DNA from: Symsagittifera roscoffensis
Lineage: Eukaryota > Xenacoelomorpha > Acoela > Convolutidae
Length of the DNA: 64,000 bases
Assembly: GCF_963678635.1 (NCBI RefSeq)
Contig: NC_087064.1
Span: forward strand, 51,106,684-51,170,683
Direction: 5' to 3'
Below are positions 25,501-37,500 of this stretch, one piece after another (positions within the stretch are counted from its first letter, which is position 1; each line of letters begins with the position of its first letter). The notes beneath the pieces are model-generated. The model worked only from the letters and a program-made list of their open reading frames with translations, was not told the origin of the DNA and searched no databases. The translations under genes and the position numbers were made by a program.

Positions 25501-28500
25501 AGGATGGCTTTGTAGAATCATACCAGTTTTAAAAGCGGCTGGTGGCATTATAAATAAAAACTATTTAGAGGCACCTGGCTTTTCGCGGCTTTTGTTCAGC
25601 ACTTAATCGCAAAACGCCACCGTTGAGACGCGCCGTAAAACGTGAAATTGGGGAAATGGCGTTTTAAGGTGGTTTAAGTGGTTTAATTATTGATAACAGA
25701 GGCGTGAATACTTCTTGATCAATTTTTATTGCATGAGTTTTTTATGTTAACTTGCTCGAAATTGAACTAAAATTAACTTTCTGTCGGCACTGAGACAATT
25801 TTTAAAAAAAAAAAACTGATGTCATTTGAATTATCGCGCAAAGGGCTTTAAGTAATATGATTTATTCCTCGACACATTCCGATGTTTATTTGTTATACCT
25901 GATTTTTCGTAAAAAACAAAAAGTTAAAAAGCCGAAAACGCATCCAAATACAAAACAAGGATATCTGATAACTATGCAGATAGCACAGAATGTTCCGACC
26001 ATAGTCCTAAGAAATACAAAAAAATATATATTTTTCTACGTAATGTGATAAAAGGGTCTGAACAAAAAAATACATCTTAGACATAGTCGTCTGTCATTAC
26101 AGAACAGGCAAATTGGACAACAGTTCTCCCAGAAACATGATTTAAAAAAATCGTTCTAAAAATCAATTTTTTTTAATTTGAAGTTTTTGATTCCCAAATT
26201 TTATCTTGGAAAAAATCCAAAAAATACTTTTACTTGATTATAGCTAAATTTTTGCGGCCTAAATTAAGCATAAATAAGCTATCTTAAGCCGGCTAGCAAA
26301 ACTTTCAAATCGGTTTTTCTCGACACAAGAAACATTTTTTGGGAATTTTTAATGTGGTTCGAATCACAACTGAAAATGATTTAGTTTGATATATCACTCC
26401 ACCCTGTCCAATGATTATTTTGATTTACCTGATTTTGCCTGGAAAAAAAGTTAAAAAACCCGAATACAAAATTCCTCCCCATTTTCAATGGTCGGATCAA
26501 TTACTCTCATTTGAGTGGCTGGAACAAAAGTATTTAAGTTATTCAGACGGCTGGATTCAATCTTTGGTGACGTGTGCTCTTTCTTACCGAAAAGAGGAAC
26601 TTGAGGATTTAATTTTGTCAAGGTTCACGCCTAGATCAAAGAAATGTAAAACCCATATTTTTGGAAAAATTTTCGTTGAAAATAATTTTATTAAAAGTTT
26701 TTCCGACCACTACAAAAGGGGGCGCTATGTATTTCGGTGTGTTTTTTCATTTTTTTTTCGCAAAAACAGATACCATAATTAATCATCAAAATGGATCGAA
26801 AGGTATATAATTTTAAAAAAATTCAGTCGTGATTCTAACGACATCAAAAATTTTTTTAGTCTCAAGAAAAACCAGTTGAAATTTTTGTTTTTTAGTTATA
26901 TTTTGAACGAGTAAAGCGAGCAAGTAGCGATATTACATAAAAATTGGTTATATCAATTTTTGTTAGAATTTTTTCTAATATATATTTTTTGTTTTTTGTG
27001 TGTTTTCTTGCTCATCTTTTAAAGACAACTAGAGTCAATGAAGAAGCCCTATGCTAGTGTTCTGAGCAAGCTTTTAGATCCTCTGCTCTCATCACGTACA
27101 AAAAAACCTAAACTTGACAAAAAAGGCCAGAAAACGTTTTAAAAGAGTTTTTTAAGTTCCAAATAGCTGTGCCCGAATTTTCTGCGCTACTTGCACAGCA
27201 GTAGACTACTCTTTTTTTTATTGTTTCGGTCATTGAAAGTGATAATATCTTTGTACTAGGGTATGTTTTAGTTTTCTTTTCACGCAAGATTAGTTACCAT
27301 AAATTATCATCAAAATAGGTCGAGTGATATATCATATTGAAGCCTTTTGAGTCGTGATTCGAACGACATCAATTTTTTTTTTCAAAAAGTCGTCCTAGTA
27401 TCAAGCAGGTGCAAATTTTTGATCTTTGGATAACAAAAGCTTATTTATTTATATCTTAATTTAAAACGTGAAAACTTGGTGTTACTCCAGTAAAGTTAGT
27501 TTTGGAGTTTTTAGCGCCATTTCGGGAATCAAAAATATCTCAAATTCAATATTTTTTTGCAATGTTTTTCCATTCATTTTTCTACAAAAATTTTTGCCAA
27601 ATTTTAATATGACTGTCGCGAATACCTAAGTTTTAGTTTTTCGTTCAGATTCTTTTAATATACATCGCAGAAAAACTACACTAATTTGAAACAACTTTTT
27701 TTGAATTTTAATAAGACTATGGCCGGAACATTTTGTGCTAGTTGCACTGTAACCGGCTATTCTTCTTTTTATTCAGCAATTGTCAGCATCCATAGAGTAT
27801 TTCAAAAATGCAAAATATTAGAAAATTGGTTTGCATAACGTATCTCAGCCTTGTTATTTCTATCCGATTTTTATCAAGAAATTCTCAAAAATATATTGTT
27901 TTCGTTCTTATATGTACATTTTTTGAAAATTTTCCCAAATTACTCCAAAAATAAACACAATATTATTGTACTGCAACTTTTTTCTTTTCAGGATAAAAAA
28001 GTCGAGAATGTTTTTTTTGTTGATTGATCACATGCGCTTGATGATTAACTTCAAAAACTCGTTATTGAAGTTTTTTCTCTTATTCTAGTACCTAGTCATT
28101 TTTTCATTAAACTTTAATTAAGGCGCTATTTTTCAGTTTAATTTACCAACCGACGTCCAAATTTCTGCTTTGATCATTTTATTTATGTACCGATCACAAA
28201 CTTCATAGAGTGGTGAATTTTACACCACCAGCAACATCTTTGAATAATTTCACCAACTTTTCCTTGCTTCAAACATGTTTTATTGTAACCCTTGCTTGTA
28301 AAAACAACATAAACTTCGGGTTTACGAAGCCAGTTAAATCCGGAGACAAAAATTGAACAAGTTCTCTGCTCAGATAAACCGAATGAAATTTAGGGAAACT
28401 TCACTTAGGAATTCGAGATCGCGGAATGTTTTTGGTTTGTGGTTATGTAACCTACAGGAAGCCCTAAATTAAAATAATTCAATAACACGAAAATATTTAT

Positions 28501-31500
28501 GGTATTTGGTAGCAGCTAAATTTTAAATTGTAAGTCACGTTTTCCCTAAATCCCTCTAAGCTTTCTTAAAACGACCCTTAATTCGCGACTTCATTCTCAG
28601 TTTATATTCGAAGGACCGAAAATTTGAAACGAGCTTTTTCAAAGAGATAAGAAGCTCTTATTAAATTCTTTCTCTCTGGCTATATGTTACCACAATATAA
28701 GTAGTCATAAATTTTCAGTTGGTAACTAAGCTTTCATTTCAGTTTTCTTATCTGGTAAGAATTGAATCCATTAATTCTATAAGGGTCTTTGGTCGGCGCA
28801 ATAAAAAACGGAAGACGGTGTTTACTAAGCTCGCGCTACCAATTTCCGCTCCAGTTTTATCCAGCCAATGTTTACTAGCCTTATCCAATTTGGAGAAAAG
28901 TGAGCAAATTTGGCAACCTAACGGGCACCGAAAGCAAGTAAATATTCCCAAATCGATATTGCCGCTTACCATTTGAATACTTTGGTATGTTTGAGCAACA
29001 CTCTTACCCAAAACGTCAACGTTTTTGTGGTATTACAGTTTTAACTAACCAGTTGCAGCATAAGTCAAGCTTTGGGTTTTGGTCATAAGCTTGTAATTGT
29101 GATTTTGGTTTAGTTTCCTTTAGTGAACCCCCCTTTCTCGTGGTCCAAAGTTCAAACAGCAGAAGAAGAATCGGCAAACTTTCCTTACTGAAGGCTCCTA
29201 CATTTTTCGATTGTCTCGTAATTGTATTAAGTAGGGTGAGGCTTAAAGCCATTAGCATGCCGAGCGGGGGGCAAATCCTCCCCTCCTCAGTTCTATCAAT
29301 TCTGGTTCCAAAGTTTTTCCAAAGGGTCCCCCTTCGGTACTATTTAGGTCATCTGCTTGAGTCGAACTCCAATATTTTTCTGTAACGTCTGTCATTGCCA
29401 ATATACACTAAAACGCGCGCCCATAAAACGCAATTTTTGAACGGAAGATTGTGTGATACTTTAACAGCAACCGGCCACAAATCCTGTTTTTTTTTCATTG
29501 AGCAATTTTGTTCGGTATGTATTGTCAAGAAAGAAGACAAAATGTCAACATGTCCAGATGCACAATCAAGGCCCAAAATATGATATTTTAAAGCATTTTT
29601 TTAAACAAATATAAGCAATTGAAAAGTAACCACCTTTTAAGTTTCAGACCAAAAACCGCGTTCTAAACTAATTCTTTTTATCTACGCAACGAAATTTTCA
29701 GATTCAGTGGGATCCGCCATCTACATTTTGAAAGGATTTTGATTTATTTGGAGCCATACACTCTCGATTTCTCAACACTCTCGATCATGGAACGTTTTTT
29801 TTCTCATTTTCAATTTTGACACAAAAGGACTGCATCATAAAAGGATGGCTTTGTAGAATCATACCAGTTTTAAAAGCGGCTGGTGGCATTATAAATAAAA
29901 ACTATTTAGAGGCACCTGGCTTTTCGCGGCTTTTGTTCAGCACTTAATCGCAAAACGCCACCGTTGAGACGCGCCGTAAAACGTGAAATTGGGGAAATGG
30001 CGTTTTAAGGTGGTTTAAGTGGTTTAATTATTGATAACAGAGGCGTGAATACTTCTTGATCAATTTTTATTGCATGGCTGGAACCTCAGTATTTTCTGAA
30101 TGAAGTGTGATGGAAATCAATGTCGGCGTGTTCTTCTTGTGGAAAAAAAAACTAAATCAATTGAAAAACTTCAAATGTGATTTCTCGCGTCCGATCTGGC
30201 GCAGAAGGTTCTGAGTCTGACTGTTGTTTTTCTTCAGTTAGCTGCATGAGATCAGTAATCCTGAAAAAATTGAGATTAGTATGTATTAGTTGCAGTCGAA
30301 AGATCATTCTCACCTACGTTCGGCATCTTATATGATTGAAAAAAAATTACAAAATATATTAGAAAAAAAATTCTGAGAAAGTTATACAAACAATAAACGA
30401 AACTTTGGGTTAGCTCTAGCTGCTATTTCATTTTCATCTTCTTTAGTTACAGATTGGTCAAAATCTGAAAAAGAGAGGCTAAGGACATTTTATAGTCTTT
30501 TATATATATATATATATATCCCCAGTTCGCATCTTTGTTATTGATTTTTAAGCCCTCCGCCTCAAAACTGATTACCTCTATAGATAGAAACGTCACTACC
30601 GTTCTTTCTTTCTTTCAGCAACTTAAGATATACAGCAACTTCTATTATACACAAGATGCCCTTTGTTGAAAAAATCCTTCCAATTTTGGGAAACCGTTTT
30701 TTGTTGAAATGTGTACTTAAGGATAGAGTAAATTTAACATGAATATATAACCGGATTAAATGGACTCACGTAGATGCAGTATAAATGTCATGAGCCGAAT
30801 TGTCATTTAACCGAATAAAAATTGAAATCTCGTTCATTTTAATTCTGGAAGCTCACTTAATATAATATTCTGCCAATACCTCACTTCGGCTTAGATGGGA
30901 CTCAATTTGCTGACGCAGCGGAGTCTTGATTTTTTTCCGGCAGATTATTCGGTCTTAGGTACCGTTTAGAGGGGTTGAAGTTTTAAGCAAGATGGGAGGA
31001 AAGCGGCACAAATCAGCACCATTTAATCGGACATCCATGTCCGATCTATTGAAGATTGTGTACTTTGTGGTCTCTGCGTAATTGACAGGTTTCCTTTGAG
31101 ACATTCAAGTCGTATTTTGTCAGTCTTTTGAAGCATTTTCAACTTAATAATTCAGCTTATAATTGAACTAAGGGCATGTCAAAAAAAACAATTCAGATAA
31201 AAGACTCCAGCTGTTTTACGGACGTTAAGAATTTAATGAGGTCGTTTTTCTCTTGTGTTCCGGCAGGGACGGATCTAGGGTTTTCTCGAGGGGGGATGGG
31301 AGATTTTCAAAAATGTTTCAAAAATTTTGTCGACCTTTTATTTTAGGTTGAACAAATTGATTTTTTGAGCGCTCTCACACCACTATAATAATTTCTTTTG
31401 TCGAAAAGTTTAGCGCTGCCGCAAATATTTGAAACAAACAGGTCAAAAATGCTGCTTTTGGGCACTTTGTTGAAAATTTCTACCAAAAAATTTCTTCCCT

Positions 31501-34500
31501 CAAAGTTAATATAAATTGGCACCCTTTGAAAAATGTTAGGATTGGTTGGCCGAAAATAGATGTCATATGAAAGATGGTGATGGGTAGAATCCCAGAGGAG
31601 GATCTACCCACGAGGGAAAAGAGCAACAATTGAACTGTTCGACTCTATGCGGAGAACCGCTGCAGCACCCATGACTAATATAACCGACCCATAATTTAAA
31701 CACGAAGTGAGCTAAACAAGACTGCTCCTGTATATCAGGAAAAGTCTTGAATTTTCGGACTGCCCCTCAATCCATATCGAATGTTATTGGGAAAAAAGAA
31801 TATTGAAAAACTTTAAATTTTGGACAAAATCAAAGATCAAGTGGGAAAATTTGAATCGTTCGAAATGAATACGACCGATTAGCTAGCCTCAATTCACTTT
31901 GGAACAATTTTGTTGTGCCGGATAACTCGCCACGCATAAATAGTTCGCGTTATGCTTTCAGTATTATGCATAAAATCTACAAAGCGCATACATTAGCCAA
32001 GAGCATGGCCAAACTTGCGATTTTCCCCAAAACTTTTCAAAAAACGATCGGAGGTAAAGTACCTTTTTAAATTGGATGTCAGGGAGTTGATATCTTCAAT
32101 GAATCATATTTTTTTTGTTAAAAACTATTATTTTGATCGCCGAAAATTGCCTGAATAAAAAAACACACCAAGCATAAATTTTCCGTTTTCTTTGAAAGTC
32201 GGAATGATTTTGATTTTTAAGACGTAACTGATATAGTGAAACAAGAGTGCCATACTTTTCTGCAAGACGCTTATATTAATCTCAGATCAACAAGAATAAA
32301 GTATTTGTAAAATAATTATTGTTCCGACTTTCGATACGAAAGTAACGGAATATTTGTGCTCGGGGTGGGTTTTTTTTTCTTCAGACAAATTTCGACTTTT
32401 TAACTAGCCATTTTTGACGGAATTTTTTTATATCATTCGAAAGGTATTGTTGTCCTGAGCTCAAGTTTGAAACGATATTTCACCTGTGATCATTTTTCGT
32501 AAAGTTACGGGGGTTTAAAGATTTCAATTTTGGCCAATTTGGGACAATTAACGCGCGATATATTTCGCGCTATTAACGCGTAAGCGGAGAGTTAATCCGT
32601 CTTAGAAATCGTTCCAAATTGGTTAAAAGAAGCTTATTTGCTATACTTGTTTTGTTACAAAGAGCGAAGTTTATCTTTTTGTACTTTATATGGCGTGTGG
32701 GGGGAAAGTTTTCATAAAAAACTACAATATTTAGAAAAAAATTTTTTTTTTTCATTTTGTTCTATTTCATATAATTTTTTAATGTTATTACTGATCCATA
32801 AACCTTAAAAGGCAGTCGGAACATTCAGGGCTTCGCCCTGATACGAGCAGTCTTGTTTGCTTTGTGGTATAAAAAAATTTGATCATATTAGGTTAAGTTT
32901 TTGTTCCGTCCACTGAAATTAGGGAGGAACCTCGACTTCGGGTTGGTTTTGATTTTTTATATTTTATCTTAATTTTTTTCCACGTAAAATCTGCTACCAA
33001 AAAAATTATTGAAAGGAATCGAATGATATATCATATTAAAGCCCTCCAGGTTGTGATTCGAGCTACTTTTATAACTTCAAAAAAAATTCCGTGTCAAGAA
33101 ATTTTAAAATTTTTGAGTTTTTGTTTACTTTGAGCAATTTAAGTAAACGAGTAAGTCCTTAATGGGAATACACTAGTCTCAGTCATAAGCTAAGCCATGA
33201 AAATTTATTTTTGTTGGAGTAAAATTATTGTTCCGACTTTCGATAAGAAAGTAACGGAATATTTGTGCTCGGGGTGGGTTTTTTTTTCTTCAGACAAATT
33301 TTGACTTTTTAACTAGCCATTTTGACGGAATTTTTTATATCATTCGAAAGGTTTTGTTGTCCTGAGCTTGAATTTGAAAAGGTATTTCACCTGTGATTAT
33401 GTTTCGTAAAGTTATGGTGGTTTAAAGATTGTCATTTTGGCAATTTGGGACAATTAACGCGCGATATATTTCGCGCTATTAACGCGTTAGTGGAGATTTA
33501 GTCAGTCTTAGAAATCGTTCCGATTTGGTCAAAAGAAGCTTATTTGCTTTGAAGAAGCGTAATTGTTTGGTTACAAGGAGCGAAATCAATCGTTTTGTAA
33601 TTTTTTGAAAAAAAAATTCAAATTTTAGAAGAAAAAAATTTCTTTTTATTTTATTTCATTTAATTTTTTATTGTTATTACTGCTCCATAAAACTTAAAAG
33701 GCAGTCGGAACATTCAGGGCTTCGCCCTGATACGAGCAATCTTGTTTTATTTGTTGTAATTTAGAGGCTTTATCAGAACTTTTAATCAAAAAAGTTTTCA
33801 GATTTTTTTCTTGTTGTGGTCGGAACTTTCTGTGCTATCTTGTTTTACTACTGTTTCAATGCGTAAGGAAAGCGTGCGGGAAACTGAACTTAGAAAATTA
33901 AGCATTTTTTTCTACTTTGGATGTACTGGAGCGCGTCTAGAAATATCTCGAGGGGCGGGGAGTTTCAAGAAGAAACTCAAAAATCTCACTTTTTTAGAAG
34001 CACTTTTGATTTTAAGAGATTCAGGCGCATTAACATTGATCCATGTGCACGGTTTCTTCTTCCCGAATGCAAGCGCAGTGGAGCAAGTGGTCGCTATAGT
34101 AATTGCCAATGCCATGTTATGAATTGGAGGGTTGTAGGTCGTGGTGAACCTTAGTAGAGAGGGTATGGGGAGTCATTGTACGATTGACCCAAACTTATTT
34201 GTTATTTCTAAGTTCATGAAATTCATGTGAAAAAGTTAGTTTCTGGTTCAAAACGAAAAAAGTTTCTGGCTTTTTGACATTTGGATAATAGAAAGGCTTT
34301 CTCAATGAATCAAAATTATATCAGATTTTCTTTTAAATTTATGATTACTTCTGACATTTTTTGTTCAGATTTGCTTAATCCCGGGTTAGTTTGTAAGCTG
34401 TCCATAAATCCGCTTTTTTGTATCTTTTTCATTTATTTTATAGCTCTTTGTTGATAAGAAAGAAGAACAATGACAATAAAAGCGAGGCGGCAAAAACAAA

Positions 34501-37500
34501 GACGCTCCTAGGAAGAGATTTTTCTTTTGATTTCATTCTGTTTATTTATTTTTCCTTGTGTTTACCTTCGGGGCAGGGTCAAAATCATCAGAAAAACAAG
34601 CAACATAAGATTTGATGGAGAAAAAAAATCAGAAAATGCCACATGTGGTCATGGTTTAAATCAATCCTGTACCAAGCCGACGATCTTTGTTAATCAGTGT
34701 TAGCATTATTTGATTTCAGCTTTTAATCACTGTCTGAAGTAAGGGACTTCTAATGTCAATTGAACGCGAAAAAATTGGCTTTTAGTCTACGGCATTCAAC
34801 TTTTTAGCTAATATCTAAGGGTTATTTGAGAAGACGAATTTGTGTGATGAAAATTTTTCCCGCAATTTTTAAAATAATAATTCAAATGATTTCATGCTGC
34901 AAATCAATATTCAGATATCAAACTTTTGGTTGGTTCACTTTTTTGTTCTTGAATTTGGTAACTTCGGTGACAACTTCGTGTAAGTAACAAGACGGCCCAT
35001 TTTGTCTTGCATTTCGTTTACTTTCTGTACCTGAACATACGTCAAAAGCTGAGATTGAAATTGTGTCACATCAATATATTCTACAGTGTACTTCATTAAA
35101 GTTACATACTCTCCTCCAACTTCACGTAATTGGATGTTCGTCTAAGATAAATGTCGATAGCTCTTCACTGGGAGTTGAGCTAATTCTGCAATATTGCTTT
35201 GTGCTATCAGATTTCAAGGATTTATTCAAAGGCACGCTTAAAGGGTTATAGCAGAAAAACAAGTCATTTAAAAGGAAAGACTTTAAAAACGGTTTTGAAA
35301 ATCATGCATATTACAGATTGTCTAAGTGTACTTAAATTTCAACCCGAAATACCAAACTTGCTCCATCATTATTAAACAAGCTTAGCTTGTGCTATAGTAT
35401 GAACAATATATTTTTTTTCAACCTAAGTCGCAAGTATTGTTGCGGCAAAATTTGTTCATTTTGATCAATAACCAGCTATTAAGTACTGCCAATGTTAAGG
35501 ATATTAGCACAGACTATTAAATTACAAATTCCTGTTTGATAAAAAACATATTATGACAATGTATGGGATCGGTTTTTTTTTCAGACGCTTTTGGAAAATT
35601 TTCGTTTTTCTCAAAAACTACTACACCGAGTTTCAAAAAATTGGTACTAATGGCGAGTCCGGCCACTCCCTTGTTTGCTTGCATACTCTACTAGTCTGTT
35701 TCTACCTTACGCCACTTTCTACAGCCTTAGAAAACGTGTGTGGGAAATTTTGACCCCAATTTTTGGATTGTTTTTTGTATTTTCTCGGAAACTACCCGCC
35801 CAAATCTGAGATTTTGGGTTCAATGGATAGAACAGGTTGTGCTGCCCTGCATAAGTGGCTACGCCCAATTTTTTTCACAAATTGTTACGGCCTTCAAAAT
35901 AGACAATTTGAGATTTTGGTTTCAATTGGTAGAACGGGTTGTGGGAAGCTGTCTTGCTAATGCGGTTACGCACATCTTCTTTTACACAGAAAGTTATGAC
36001 CCTCGGACCATGGAAAAATTAAATTTTTGGCTGTTTTCTTCAAAATTTTTGACTTTTCTCAAAAAGTGCCCTCCCGAATCTGAGATATTGGTTTCAATGA
36101 AGAGAGAAAGGGCTCATTGTATAAACTCTAATGTTCAATTTTTCTAACACAAAAAAGTTATGGCCTTCAGAAAAGTCAACGTTTTGATTTCTAGTCCGTT
36201 TTAAACTTTTGCCTTCTCGAAAACAACTCAATCTGATATCAAAGGTTTAATCAAGGCAACAGGTTGTAAGACGCCTCTGTGCATAAACTGTTACGCATTA
36301 AAGTTTGAGCAAAAAACATGTGTTTGGGAAAATTCTAGAATTACAAAATTTTTCACTCATTTTGTTATAGAGCAACAACCAAAGTTTTGGCTGAAGCTCA
36401 AAGCATAAATTTTTTAAATAACCTACTTCATCCCGTATCGGTACAACAAATTCAGAAATATCAAACAGTTACCTCAAGCTTTAGCTGGGTATCTAGTAGC
36501 TTTTACGTTTTAAGGTATCATGGATCTGTAGTGTAGACGTGGGAAAGGAGGCCCGCAACAAAATAACTGGGTGCGAACCTGGCCAGCGTCGGATGTTTTT
36601 ATGAACTTCTTCGTATACTAGTTAAAATGCGTCCGCTCCATAAAATGAGGCATGTTAGTTCTTACGTTCCTTTTTTTCAAACTTACTGGTTCTGCTAATG
36701 CGTCATAACTGGCGTGCGTCACTTGAGAAGTTTTGTAGACTCAAAATTTTCCTCATTCAGTTTTCAGGTTTTCCCAGTTGCGTTATCGGTCATATTTTTG
36801 CTTGTGTACGCGAAGTGCAACTTCACCTCTGTGTAAAACCTAGCCTTTTAACTGTTTTCAGACCAACTTCAGCCTTGTTGACTTTGTATCCACAATTTTT
36901 TATAGTAATTTTTCGAAAACTATCATTTTGTTATAGCGTAAGAATCAACCATATGTGAACTGATTTTGATGTCACTTAGCAGGATGAGATTTTCAACCGG
37001 ACTGCAGCAGGTCCCTATTCCGCTACCACCTTTCCTTTTCCCTCTTCGAATTGATCGACAAGGGCCCGTTGTTTACTTATCAAACAGGTGTGCTAGATTG
37101 CGCCTTCGGGCGAAAATGTGGGCTGCGAGATAAGAAGCAAAAATCAATCCACCGAATTGAATCGTTCCATTCAGTGTCTCGGTTTGTGTGCTAAAGCACA
37201 CACAATGAATAACAACTATAGTGTTAACCCAAAAAAGTTGTAAAAAATAAGCTACCACAAGAATAGCCGGCTTCTGTGCAATTACTAAAAATTCCAACCG
37301 CTAATACTATTGCAAAAAAGTTATACTTCAATCAGAAAATTTTCAAAAAAATTGAATTTCTATTTTCTCGCATGATTTTCTACACCAAGTAAAATCACTT
37401 GCTTAATTTGGTGTTTCAATATCGAGTTTTCCAAATGTTTCAATATCGATCAAAATGACAAATGAAAGGTCTTGAACATGATAGATCACTCGACCCATCT

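Larger units (their letters stand above)
21396..25735. repeat. 4.34-kb tandem duplication, copy 1
   Basis: Begins after TTTTG|AGTTTTTTATGTTAAC and runs to TTTTTATTGCATG. Copy 2 follows immediately (offset 4340-4341). I counted only about ten differences by eye (for example 21658 aaat/agat, 22494 aaag/aacg, 24588 gcgc/gcac), so identity is near 99.8%. It contains long-TIR element pieces and a dispersed repeat core at 23390 and 25100. It lies inside protocadherin intron 6. Confidence 0.93.

Noticed and set aside
35740-36147. 135-codon open frame
   Set aside because: Generated by the degenerate tandem repeat array; no start context and no family.
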